A DNA stretch of 64,000 nucleotides from Actinotalea sp. JY-7876 (lineage in GTDB: Bacteria; Actinomycetota; Actinomycetes; Actinomycetales; Cellulomonadaceae). How positions within the stretch are numbered: the first letter of the stretch is position 1; the number at the start of each line of letters is the position of its first letter. The DNA lies in contig NZ_CP059493.1 in assembly GCF_014042015.1 (NCBI RefSeq), forward strand, positions 496,001 through 560,000. Reading direction: 5' to 3'. Positions 7,253 through 15,301 of the stretch are shown one piece after another. A program made the translations under genes and the position numbers. The notes beneath the pieces are model-generated. The model was not told where the DNA came from. It did not search any database and saw only the letters and a list, made by a program, of their open reading frames with translations.

Positions 7253-8899
7253 ATGAGCGAGCACGAGCCGCAGGACCCCGCACCGACCCCGCCGCCGCCC
7301 TCGGCACCGCCGCCCCCCGCCCCTGCGCCGCTCCCGCCCGCCGCTGCGCCGCGCGGGGCCGTCGTAGCGGCGGGTGTGCCGCAGGGCGCGGGCTGGCCGG
7401 GCGGGGGCGCCTACGGACCCGTCACGACGCTGCCCGTCACCGACGCGTCCGACACCCCCCTCGGGCGCTTCTGGCAGGAGTACCGGCGCCCGCTCGCCGT
7501 CCCGCAGCTGCTCGCCTTCGCCGGCGTGGGCCTCGCCGGTGGCGCGCTGCTCGTCGGGCACCGGCCCGGCCTCGGCGCCGCGGTCGTCGGTGCCGCGGTC
7601 TGGGCGCCGGCGGTCCCGGCGCTCGTGCGGCGCGGGGCGCGCACCGACCTCGCGCTCGCGGTGCTCTCGGTGGCGCTGCTCGCCGTCGTCGCGGTCCGCG
7701 ACGCGCCGTGGCTCGTGGTGCTCTGCGCCCTGGCCGCGGCGCTGACCGGCACGGTCGCGGCGACGTCGTCGCGCTCGACGGCCGCGCTGCTGCTCGCCGT
7801 GCCGACCTGGTTCGCAGGGCTGGTGCGGTCGATGCCCTGGGTCGCACGCACGCTGGCGCGCTCGCCGGGCCTGCGGAGCCGGCAGACCCTGGTCGCGCTG
7901 CGGAGCGTGGGCGTCACGGTGGTGCTGGTGACGGTCTTCGGCCTGCTGTTCGCGAGCGCCGACCGGGTCTTCGCGAGCTACCTGCCGCGGCTGTCGGTCG
8001 ACCTCCTGCCGGGGCAGGTCGTCGTCGGAGTGCTCGTCGCGCTGCTCGCGGCCGCGCTCGCGCACCTCGCCGTCGCGCCCGCCGCGTGGTCGGACCTGCG
8101 GCCGGGGCCGGGCCGGCCGGCGCGCCGCGGCGAGTGGCTGCTCCCCGTGCTCGCGCTCGACGCCGTGGTGGTCGGGTTCGTGCTGGTGCAGGTCGGCGCG
8201 CTGGTCGGCGGTCACGCGTACGTCGAGGCCACGGCGGGCCTGGGCTACGCGCAGTACGCCCGCGAGGGCTTCGCCCAGCTCGTCGTCGCGACGGCGCTCA
8301 CGCTCGTCGTCGTCGGCGTGGCCGTGCGGCACGCCCCGCGGGCGTCCGTCGGCGACCGGCGCCTGGCCCGGCTCGCGCTCGGCGTCCTGTGCCTCGGCAC
8401 GCTCGGCGTCGTCGCCTCGGCCCTGCGGCGCATGGACCTGTACGTCGAGGCGTTCGGGCTCACGCGCCTGCGGCTCCTCGTGGTGGTGGTTGAGGTCGTC
8501 CTCGCCGTCGTGCTGCTGCTCGTCATGGCCGCGGGGCTGCGGTCGGGCGAGGGCCGCGGTGCGTGGCTGCCCCGCGGCGTGCTCGGCGTCGTGGGCGTGG
8601 CGATGCTCGGCCTCGCCCTGGCGAACCCGGACGCGCTGATCCTGCGGCACAACGTCCGGGCCGACCTCGAGGTGCCGCTCGACGTCTGGTACCTGCGGGG
8701 CCTGTCCGCCGACGCCGTGCCGGCCGCCGATGAGCTCGACGAGCCGCTGCGCTCGTGCGTGCTGGCGGACATGGCCACGCTGGCGCGCGACGACGCCGCC
8801 GGGTGGAACGCGGGACGCGACGCCGCACGCCGCGCGCTCGAGTCGGGCGCGCCGGTGCGCGCCACGTCGTGGGAGACGTGTGCGGTCGGTCGCCCTTGA
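7253..8899 (+). CDS. DUF4153/DUF4173-type polytopic membrane protein
   Basis: 548-aa integral membrane protein: a Pro-rich cytoplasmic N-terminus (residues 1-60) followed by about 12 hydrophobic segments. The block MPWVARTLARSPG plus the loop with FASADRVFASYLP matches the DUF4153/DUF4173 family found widely in actinobacteria. The C-terminal 100 residues after NPDALILRHNV are soluble and end in a Cys-containing segment. Role in the cell is not established. ATG 7253 is preferred over TTG 7244 because a TAGGTT box lies 7 nt before it; the TTG does have a GGGG motif upstream, so both remain possible. Confidence 0.8.
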   Translation: MSEHEPQDPAPTPPPPSAPPPPAPAPLPPAAAPRGAVVAAGVPQGAGWPGGGAYGPVTTLPVTDASDTPLGRFWQEYRRPLAVPQLLAFAGVGLAGGALLVGHRPGLGAAVVGAAVWAPAVPALVRRGARTDLALAVLSVALLAVVAVRDAPWLVVLCALAAALTGTVAATSSRSTAALLLAVPTWFAGLVRSMPWVARTLARSPGLRSRQTLVALRSVGVTVVLVTVFGLLFASADRVFASYLPRLSVDLLPGQVVVGVLVALLAAALAHLAVAPAAWSDLRPGPGRPARRGEWLLPVLALDAVVVGFVLVQVGALVGGHAYVEATAGLGYAQYAREGFAQLVVATALTLVVVGVAVRHAPRASVGDRRLARLALGVLCLGTLGVVASALRRMDLYVEAFGLTRLRLLVVVVEVVLAVVLLLVMAAGLRSGEGRGAWLPRGVLGVVGVAMLGLALANPDALILRHNVRADLEVPLDVWYLRGLSADAVPAADELDEPLRSCVLADMATLARDDAAGWNAGRDAARRALESGAPVRATSWETCAVGRP

Positions 8900-8963
8900 C
8901 GGTGACCATCTGGCGCAGCGTGCGCTTGCAAGAGGCGTTCGCCCTGGCGTCGGGCTCCGAGCG

Positions 8964-9374
8964 CTACAGAGCCTCGACCTGGCAGTGCTCGATGTTGAAC
9001 TGCCGTAACAGAGCGAGCGCCGCCTCGGAGACGTAGAGCTCGGCAAGGGTGCCCAACCAGAAGTCATCCGTGCCCGCCGAGCCGATCACCTTCATCCACA
9101 CGAGTGGCGGCGTGCCGTAGCCGAGAGCCGTGACGTTGTCCGATCCGGTCACCTCCGCGGGAGCAAACGAAATGCCGGAGAGGCCAGAGGCCTCGAGGGC
9201 AGCGCGGAGTCGTTCGGTCACCAGGTAGACCGGGAACGACGCGAGGAGATCGTCGCCGTCCCAGTACTCCAGTTCGTAGTGCAGCTGCTCAACGATCGGT
9301 GGGTGCTGTGAGGTGTCGAGCACGGTCCGTTCACCCAGATCACCTGCCGGATCGGGATGCAGTTCGTAGGCCAT
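8964..9374 (-). CDS. Hypothetical protein, immunity-protein-like
   Basis: 136 aa from ATG 9374, which has GGAG 8 nt upstream; two in-frame start codons at 9380 and 9383 are too close to it. I do not recognise the family with certainty. The balanced alpha/beta composition, acidic character, Trp-containing motifs (WMKVIG, DDFWLG) and a C-terminal segment SEAALALLRQFNIEHCQ resemble immunity or HNH-toxin antidote families. Local composition is lower in GC (about 68% in 9181-9240) and codon choice is relaxed, hinting at acquisition. No toxin gene is adjacent, so it may be an orphan antidote. Confidence 0.6.
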   Translation of the reverse strand: MAYELHPDPAGDLGERTVLDTSQHPPIVEQLHYELEYWDGDDLLASFPVYLVTERLRAALEASGLSGISFAPAEVTGSDNVTALGYGTPPLVWMKVIGSAGTDDFWLGTLAELYVSEAALALLRQFNIEHCQVEAL

Positions 9375-9599
9375 CGCCATCACTCCACCCTAGGTGTGGG
9401 CACGGGCTGGGTTGTTCTGGTGCGAGGTGGCCGGGCTAGAGCACCTGCAGCGCGTCGCGAAGCGTGAGCAACGTCCACAGCGACCCGCGCGTCTCGCCGC
9501 TGAGGTGGACGATCAGCGGCGCTGGACGCCGGCCGACCGGTACCTCGCGCCTCCGGCGCGGGCGCCGATGAGGGCCTCGATCGATCGGTGAGAAACCAC

Positions 9600-9628
9600 T
9601 TGACCGGTACAGTCACCGGGTCTACTTT
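9600..9628 (+). promoter_or_regulatory. Promoter with repeated CGGTACAG motif
   Basis: -35 TTGACC (9600-9605), 17-bp spacer, -10 TACTTT (9623-9628): the best consensus promoter in the window. Two copies of CGGTACAG (9605-9612 and 9631-9638), spaced 26 bp, flank the -10 region and could be operator half-sites. Confidence 0.6.
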
Positions 9629-9657
9629 AGCGGTACAGACATCGAACGGGGGACTCC

Positions 9658-9894
9658 ATGGACAGCATGCCGATCGCCACACTCCTCGCCCGCCGCGCGA
9701 CGGTGGAGCTGGCCAACAGCGCACGACCGGACGCGCCGGTCGTGCCCGGGCGGCCGCCACGCCGCCGGGCACGGGCCGACGTCGTGCGGGTGCCGCGGGC
9801 GCGCTCCGCCCTGGCGACCGCGCTGCGCCGGGCGGCCGACGCCGTCGCGCCGCCGCACGCGCACGACGGCGGCCCGCACCTCACCGCGCACTGA
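9658..9894 (+). CDS. Small hypothetical basic protein
   Basis: 78 aa from ATG 9658 with a strong ribosome-binding site (GGGGGA, 5 nt spacing) and an excellent promoter 30 bp upstream, so expression is credible. The N-terminus MDSMPIATLLARRATVELA is amphipathic; the centre is Arg/Pro-rich. No recognised domain. It ends two bases into the ATG at 9894 and lies directly before a LacI-type regulator. Function unknown. Confidence 0.55.
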   Translation: MDSMPIATLLARRATVELANSARPDAPVVPGRPPRRRARADVVRVPRARSALATALRRAADAVAPPHAHDGGPHLTAH

Positions 9895-9944
9895 TGCCCG
9901 GTCCCACCGCCTACCCTGGACCGTATGAGCCGGAGCCGGTCGGG

Positions 9945-11036
9945 GTGGGCGGTGACGCCGTGGGCCGCGTGACGCTCCAGACGGTCGCCGACCTCGTCGG
10001 CGTCAGCCGCATGACCGTGTCCAACGCGTTCTCCCGGCCGGACCAGCTCTCCGCCGAGCTGCGGGCGCGGATCCTCGCGGCGGCCGACGACCTCGGCTAC
10101 GTCGGACCCGACCCCGCCGGCCGCGCCCTCGCGCGCGGCACCACGGGCGCCGTCGGCGTGCTCCTCACCGAGTCCGTGAGCGCCGCGTTCGAGGACGATG
10201 CGGCGACGGGGTTCTTCGGTGCGCTCGCTGACGAGCTCGCGCCCACGGGCATGGCCGTCGCGCTCCTGCCGTCGGAGACGTCCGCCGCCACGATCCCGGC
10301 GCGCGACGTCCCGATCGACGGCGCGCTCGTCTACTCGTGCGCGGGGGACACGCCCGCGCTGCACTGGCTGCAGAAGCGCAAGCTGCCGCTCGTCTTCGTC
10401 GACCAGGCGCCCGTCGGAGGCGCCGACGCCGTGCTCCTCGACGACCGGGGCGGCGCGCGCCAGGGCGCCGAGCACGTCCTCGGGCTGGGCCACCGGCGCG
10501 TCGGGCTCCTGACGATGGGGCGCTGGGACGAGCCGTCCGGCCTCTGCGACCCGGCGTCGATCGCGTCGGGGGGCGCCGCGAACTACGTGGCCGCCGAGCG
10601 GGTGGCGGGCTGGCTGGAGGCGCTCGAGCCCGCGGGGGCGCACGTGATGGCCGTGCAGATGCACCGCAACGACGACGCGGACGCCTACGCGGGAGCGACC
10701 CTGCTCCTCGAGGGCGACGACCGTCCGACGGCCGTCCTGTGCTTCTCCGACGTCATGGCGGCAGGCGTCCTGCGCGCCGCGCGGGACCTGGGCCTGCGCG
10801 TGCCCGAGGACGTCTCCGTCGTCGGGTTCGACGACGCGCCGCTCGCGACCCGCACGCGCCCCTCGCTGACGACGCTGCGCCAGGACGTGACGGCGAAGGG
10901 CCGCCTGGCGGCGCAGGTCCTCACCGGCGCGATCGCGCGCGCGCGCAACGGGGGCGGCGGCGAGCCGCGGCGCGAGCTCCTGGTCCCCGAGCTCGTCGTG
11001 CGCCGCTCGACCGGCCCCGCGCCGTCCGCGCGCTGA
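9945..11036 (+). CDS. LacI-family transcriptional regulator
   Basis: 363 aa. The N-terminal LacI helix-turn-helix is clear: VTLQTVADLVGVSRMTVSNAF followed by the hinge helix region PAGRALARGTTG. The periplasmic-binding-protein-like effector domain follows (residues 65-350), with the usual VPEDVSVVGFDD and PSLTTLRQD motifs. Start is uncertain: GTG 9945 has GGAG 9 nt upstream; GTG 9960 and 9969 are also possible, the last being nearest the usual family start. Its ligand and target genes cannot be deduced; no sugar-transport genes are adjacent. Confidence 0.9.
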   Translation: MGGDAVGRVTLQTVADLVGVSRMTVSNAFSRPDQLSAELRARILAAADDLGYVGPDPAGRALARGTTGAVGVLLTESVSAAFEDDAATGFFGALADELAPTGMAVALLPSETSAATIPARDVPIDGALVYSCAGDTPALHWLQKRKLPLVFVDQAPVGGADAVLLDDRGGARQGAEHVLGLGHRRVGLLTMGRWDEPSGLCDPASIASGGAANYVAAERVAGWLEALEPAGAHVMAVQMHRNDDADAYAGATLLLEGDDRPTAVLCFSDVMAAGVLRAARDLGLRVPEDVSVVGFDDAPLATRTRPSLTTLRQDVTAKGRLAAQVLTGAIARARNGGGGEPRRELLVPELVVRRSTGPAPSAR

Positions 11037-11037
11037 C

Positions 11038-11331
11038 GTGCCCAGCTACCGCGCCGTGCTCGCCGTCGGGCGCCTCGCTCCCGGGACCGACCCCGCGCAG
11101 GTGCTGCCGACCGCCGTCGCCGCCGCGCGCGCGCGGGTCCAGGTCGAGGCGTGGGACGTCGGCGTCGTGGGTCGCGAGGCCCGCGCCACGGTGCGGTTCA
11201 CCGCCGATGACGACGACCGCGCGCTGGGCGTCGCGCGTGCGGTCCGGGCGCACGTGCAGCCGCTGGCCGACGTGCTCTCCCTCGACGTCGGGCGGCGTTA
11301 CGGCCCCCGCTGGTACCCCGTCCGCGGCTGA
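11038..11331 (+). CDS. Hypothetical protein
   Basis: 97 aa, GTG start one base after the LacI gene stop, so probably co-transcribed and translationally coupled. Alternating hydrophobic and charged residues suggest a small alpha/beta fold (ferredoxin-like) with no metal-binding Cys or catalytic motif. The C-terminus RRYGPRWYPVRG is distinctive. I do not recognise a family. A short tandem GCTGACCGCG repeat covers its stop region. Confidence 0.5.
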   Translation: MPSYRAVLAVGRLAPGTDPAQVLPTAVAAARARVQVEAWDVGVVGREARATVRFTADDDDRALGVARAVRAHVQPLADVLSLDVGRRYGPRWYPVRG

Positions 11332-11385
11332 CCGCGGCTGACCGCGGCGGTCGCGGCGGGGAGCGGGCCGGGCGTCAGCCGACCG

Positions 11386-12126
11386 TCATGCCAGCCCGCC
11401 CAGCATGTCGGCGAGCCAGGGCAGGCGCGGGGCCGCGTCGCGCGCCAGGAGGAAGCCGACGATGCCGACCACCCAGGCCGTCGTCTCGGCGCCCGTCCGC
11501 TCGATCCACGCGCCGATCCGCGCCAGCGGTCGCTCGACGAGACGGTGCGCGACCAGACGCAGGGCGAGCAGCGTGAGCGCCGGCAGGACCATGACGAGGC
11601 AGTAGGCGGCCAGGACCCCGCCCTGCTCGAGCGGCGTCGCGCCCGACGCCGCGATCAGCCCGGTCGCGGCGAGGTAGGGCAGCATCGTCGCGAGCTCGAG
11701 CAGCGTCGCCGTGAGCGCGAGCACCGCGACGGAGCCGTAGGTCGACGCGCCGCCGTCGGCCGTCATGACGCGCTCGCGCCAGCGCAGGACCCGCCCGGCC
11801 GGGCGCCGCTCGCCGTCCGGGCCCTTGCGCGGGCCGAGGAAGAACGAGCCGACGAGCAGGCCGACGCCCAGGACGAGCTGCACGGTGGTTGCGGCCGTCC
11901 CCTCGAGCGGCTCGGTGCCGCGCTCGAGGAGGACGTCGGCGCCCGCGAGCAGCGCGAGGCCGACGGCGAAGTAGAAGGCGACGACGGTGCCGAGGAAGAC
12001 CAGCAGCCGCGCGACGCGGACGCGGCCGGGGGTCAGCAGGAACCACACGGGGAGGAGGAGGGTGCCGAAGCTCGTGCTGTCGACGAGGGCGAGCGCGGCG
12101 AGGCCGGCGAGGACGGGAAGGCTCAT
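11386..12126 (-). CDS. GAP-family membrane protein (LysE-like fold)
   Basis: 246-aa membrane protein with six hydrophobic segments. The opening LALVDSTSFGTLLLPVWFLL and the later ELATMLPYLAATGLIA motif are typical of the GAP/Sap (peptidoglycolipid-addressing protein) family, which in mycobacteria takes part in glycolipid export. The central cytoplasmic loop (residues 100-125) is charged. ATG 12126 is chosen because the upstream frame is Arg-rich. It diverges from the two-component system. The cargo is unknown here. Confidence 0.8.
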   Translation of the reverse strand: MSLPVLAGLAALALVDSTSFGTLLLPVWFLLTPGRVRVARLLVFLGTVVAFYFAVGLALLAGADVLLERGTEPLEGTAATTVQLVLGVGLLVGSFFLGPRKGPDGERRPAGRVLRWRERVMTADGGASTYGSVAVLALTATLLELATMLPYLAATGLIAASGATPLEQGGVLAAYCLVMVLPALTLLALRLVAHRLVERPLARIGAWIERTGAETTAWVVGIVGFLLARDAAPRLPWLADMLGGLA

Positions 12127-12244
12127 GCGGGGAGCCTCGCCGCGTCGCCCGCCGCGCGCGTCGGCCGATCGCCGCACCGCGGGACGGCTCGTCTGCATCC
12201 TTCGTCGGACCCGCTGTCCCGCCCCCCTGTGCTGGGATGAGGAC

Positions 12245-13489
12245 GTGGGAGCGGTCGAGTGGTGGCGCACGCGCGTGCGGGGCACGCCGCGCGGGCGCGA
12301 CGTGAGCGACGCGGTGCTCACGGGCCTCGCGGGGCTCGTCCTGGTCGTCGTCCAGGTCGAGCTCTGGACCGACCTGCGCGACCCGTGGCTGCCGCCGTGG
12401 GTCCACCTCCCTCTCCTGGCGCTCGGCTGCCTCGTCATGCTGGCCAAACGGCGCCACCCGCTGGTCGCGCTCGCGGTCGGCACGGTGCTGTTCGGCGCCG
12501 ACATCGCGCTCGGCGGCAGCGTCGCCCTGCTCCTCGTCGTCATCGACCTGCTCTACTCGGCCGCCCTGCACACGTCCCCGCGGGGCGTCGACGGGCTCCG
12601 CACGGTCGCGGTCGCCGCGATCGCGGGCGGCGGGCTCGCGGCCCTGGCGGTCTCGCGCGACGTGCAGCTCACGGTCTTCCTGGCGCTGCAGCTGTTCGCG
12701 CTCATCGGGACGCCGCTCTGGTGGGGCCTGGCGGTGCGACGGCAGAGCGAGCTCACGGTGCTCGCGCAGGAGCACGCCGCCGACCTCGCGCGCCTCGCCG
12801 CGCTGCGCGAGGCCGACGCGGTGGAGCAGGAGCGCGCGCGCATGGCGCGCGACCTGCACGACGCGATCGCGGGGAACCTCTCGGCCGTCGCGATCCACGC
12901 CGAGGCGGCGCTCGCCCTGCCGGCCGACGACCCCCGCGCCCCGGCGCGGGACCGGTCCGCGCTCGAGGCGGTCCGCGCCGCGAGCGTCACGTCCCTGCAG
13001 GAGATGCGCGCCATGATCGGGCTCCTGCGAGGCGGTGACGATCCGGCCCCGGCGCCCGCCCGGCTCCAGGAGGCGCCGCGCCTCGTCGCCGCCGCCCGCG
13101 CCGCCGGGTTGGACGTCGCGTGGACGGGCCCGGCGCCCGACGCGCTCCCGGCGCTCCCGTCAGCGGTCGACCACGCCGCCTACCGGATCCTGCAGGAGGC
13201 GCTGACCAACGCGGCGAAGCACGCCGCGACGCCGTCGGTGAGCGTTGACCTCGCGCTCGACGGCGACGGGCTGCGGTTGAGCGTCACCAACCCCGCCGCT
13301 CCGCCGCGCGCCGCCGGCCGTGCTCCGGCCGGCACCGGGGCGCCGGGCGGCGGGCTCGGCCTGCTCACGATGCGGGAGCGCGCCGAGGGCGTGGGCGGAC
13401 GTCTCGCGGCCGGCCCGGCCGACGTCGGCGCGGGTGGCGTCGGCGCGTGGAGCGTCGTCGCGGCGCTGCCGACCGGGGCCGCGTCGTGA
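12245..13489 (+). CDS. Sensor histidine kinase (HisKA_3 type)
   Basis: 414-aa membrane kinase. Four to five N-terminal transmembrane segments (residues 20-165) are followed by a short coiled coil and the HisKA_3 dimerisation domain ERARMARDLHDAIAGNLSAV with the phospho-accepting His near residue 205. The HATPase domain has the N-box AYRILQEALTNAAKHA and a G-rich region GAPGGGLGLLTMRERA. It overlaps the response regulator by 4 bp (GTGA), so the two form one operon. The stimulus is unknown; the short loops suggest an intramembrane-sensing kinase like LiaS/DesK. GTG 12245 has only a weak ribosome-binding site. Confidence 0.9.
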   Translation: MGAVEWWRTRVRGTPRGRDVSDAVLTGLAGLVLVVVQVELWTDLRDPWLPPWVHLPLLALGCLVMLAKRRHPLVALAVGTVLFGADIALGGSVALLLVVIDLLYSAALHTSPRGVDGLRTVAVAAIAGGGLAALAVSRDVQLTVFLALQLFALIGTPLWWGLAVRRQSELTVLAQEHAADLARLAALREADAVEQERARMARDLHDAIAGNLSAVAIHAEAALALPADDPRAPARDRSALEAVRAASVTSLQEMRAMIGLLRGGDDPAPAPARLQEAPRLVAAARAAGLDVAWTGPAPDALPALPSAVDHAAYRILQEALTNAAKHAATPSVSVDLALDGDGLRLSVTNPAAPPRAAGRAPAGTGAPGGGLGLLTMRERAEGVGGRLAAGPADVGAGGVGAWSVVAALPTGAAS

Positions 13490-14154
13490 GCGCGGGCGCG
13501 GCCCCGGTGCGCGTGCTCGTGGCGGACGACCACGCCGCGATCCGCGCGGGCCTGCGGCTCATGCTCGAGACCGCGCCCGACATCGAGGTCGTCGGCGAGG
13601 CGGGCGACGGTGCCGCCGCCGTGCTCAACGCCCGGGCGCTGCGGCCCGACGTCGTGCTCATGGACGTGCGGATGCCCGGCGTCGACGGCATCACGGCCAC
13701 CGCCACGATCGTCGAGGAAGGGCTCGCGGACGTGCTCGTGCTGACCACGTTCGACGTCGACGAGTACGTGTTCGGCGCGCTGCGGGCCGGCGCGGTGGGC
13801 TTCCTGCTCAAGTCGACCGACGCGCCGTCGCTGCTCGACGCCGTGCGCCGCGTCGGCGCGGGGGAGGGCGTCGTCGCGCCCGAGGTGACGCGGCGCCTCC
13901 TGGCGGCGTTCGTCGCGCCCGCCCCGCCGCGCTCGCCCGACGACGCCGCCCTGGCCGCGGTCGAGGAGCTCACGGCACGCGAGCGCGACGTGCTCGTGTG
14001 CCTCGTGCGCGGCATGTCCAACGCGGACCTCGCCGGGACGCTCGGCATCACCGAGGCGACGGCCAAGACGCACGTCTCCCGCGTCCTGGCGAAGCTCGGG
14101 TGCGCGTCGCGCCTGCAGGCCGCGATCCGGGGGCGCGCCGCGGGCCTGGCCTGA
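13486..14154 (+). CDS. NarL/LuxR-family response regulator
   Basis: 222 aa. Receiver domain (residues 7-122) with acidic pair DD near residue 15, phospho-Asp about 60 in VVLMDVRMPGVDG, Thr in LVLTTFD and Lys in FLLKST. A C-terminal LuxR helix-turn-helix follows: LTARERDVLVCLVRGMSN and TEATAKTHVSRVLAKLG. GTG 13486 overlaps the kinase stop by 4 bp. It is the cognate partner of the upstream kinase. Regulated genes are not evident; the divergent GAP-family gene is the nearest candidate. Confidence 0.93.
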   Translation: MSAGAAPVRVLVADDHAAIRAGLRLMLETAPDIEVVGEAGDGAAAVLNARALRPDVVLMDVRMPGVDGITATATIVEEGLADVLVLTTFDVDEYVFGALRAGAVGFLLKSTDAPSLLDAVRRVGAGEGVVAPEVTRRLLAAFVAPAPPRSPDDAALAAVEELTARERDVLVCLVRGMSNADLAGTLGITEATAKTHVSRVLAKLGCASRLQAAIRGRAAGLA

Positions 14155-14174
14155 GGGCCCGCCCAGCGCCGGTG

Positions 14175-15275
14175 TCAGTCTCCCGGCTCCTCGCGCCGCC
14201 GGTCGCGGTCCTTGCTCGGCTGCACGCGCTTGGGCTCGCCCGGCATCTTCGGGTACTCGGGCGGGTAGGGCAGGTCACCCGCGCCGTGGTCGCGCTCGTC
14301 CTTGTCGGCCAGGTCGAGCAGGGGCTGGATCGAGTACGCCGGCCGCTCCGGGTCGTCGGCCGTGGGGGCGCTCAGCGCGTGGAACAGGTCGCCCACCTCG
14401 GCGAACCGGGCCGGCATGGTCAGGACGTCGAAGTCGTCCGGGTGGACGTCGCCGACCTCCTCCCAGCGCAGCGGCGCCGAGACCGTGGCGCGCGCGTTCG
14501 GGCGCACCGAGTAGGCGGAGGCGATGGTGCGGTCGCGGGCCATCTGGTTGTAGTCGACGAAGATCTTCCGGCCGCGCTCCTCCTTCCACCACTTCACGGT
14601 CACCTGGTCGGGCAGGCGGCGCTCGAGCTCGCGGCCCAGCGCGATCGTGGCGCGGCGCGCCTGCGTGAACGTCCAGCGGGGCTCGATCGGCACGAAGATG
14701 TGCAGCCCGCGCCCGCCCGACGTCTTGGGCCAGCCCTCCAGGCCGAGCTCGTTCAGGATCGCTCGCACCTCGGGCGCCACGCGGGCGGCGTCGTCGAAGT
14801 CGGTGCCCGGCTGGGGGTCCAGGTCGATGCGCAGCTGGTCGGGGGACTCGACGTCGGCCGAGCGCACGGGCCAGGGGTGGAACGTGATGGTGCCCATGTT
14901 CGCGGCCCACGCCACGACGGCGAGCTCGGTGGGGCACACCTCGTCGGCCGTGCGGCCGCTCGGGAACGCGATGGTCGCCGTCTCGACGTAGTCGGGCGCG
15001 CCCTGCGGGACGCGCTTCTGGAAGAACGCGTCACCGCTGCTGTCCGTGCGCGTGGACAGCCGGGCACCCTCGAACACGCCCTTGGGCCAGCGCTCGAGCG
15101 TCGTCGGGCGGTCCCGCAGCGCACCGAGGATCCCGTCCCCGACCGCGACGAAGTACTGCACGACGTCGAGCTTGGTGAGGTCCCGCTGCGGGAAGACGAC
15201 ACGGTCGGGGCTGGTCACGCGCACCGTGCGCCCGGCGACCTCGAGCTCCACCGCCGGGGTCGTCGCGCGCGCCAT
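14175..15275 (-). CDS. ligD-pol: LigD-type polymerase/primase (NHEJ PrimPol)
   Basis: 366 aa, matching the stand-alone LigD polymerase domain of non-homologous end joining (archaeo-eukaryotic primase fold). Visible motifs: KLDVVQYFVAVGDGIL near the N-terminus, the metal-binding DLDP (RIDLDPQPGTDFD, residues about 150) and the SGGRGLHIFVPI motif near 187. A basic C-terminal tail (PSKDRDRRREEPGD) replaces the ligase and nuclease domains of full LigD. It probably adds (ribo)nucleotides at broken DNA ends with Ku and an ATP-dependent ligase, neither of which is in the window. Monocistronic, convergent with the response regulator. Confidence 0.9.
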   Translation of the reverse strand: MARATTPAVELEVAGRTVRVTSPDRVVFPQRDLTKLDVVQYFVAVGDGILGALRDRPTTLERWPKGVFEGARLSTRTDSSGDAFFQKRVPQGAPDYVETATIAFPSGRTADEVCPTELAVVAWAANMGTITFHPWPVRSADVESPDQLRIDLDPQPGTDFDDAARVAPEVRAILNELGLEGWPKTSGGRGLHIFVPIEPRWTFTQARRATIALGRELERRLPDQVTVKWWKEERGRKIFVDYNQMARDRTIASAYSVRPNARATVSAPLRWEEVGDVHPDDFDVLTMPARFAEVGDLFHALSAPTADDPERPAYSIQPLLDLADKDERDHGAGDLPYPPEYPKMPGEPKRVQPSKDRDRRREEPGD

Positions 15276-15301
15276 GCGATCACGCTAGAGGGTGGCGTGC
15301 G

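Noticed and set aside
7041-7256. 71-residue plus-strand frame before the DUF4153 gene
   Set aside because: Arg/Ala-rich composition, no ribosome-binding site, overlaps the promoter region.
9394-9591. 65-residue plus-strand frame ending DRYLAPPARAPMRASIDR
   Set aside because: No ribosome-binding site or known family; it may be a gene remnant but cannot be supported.
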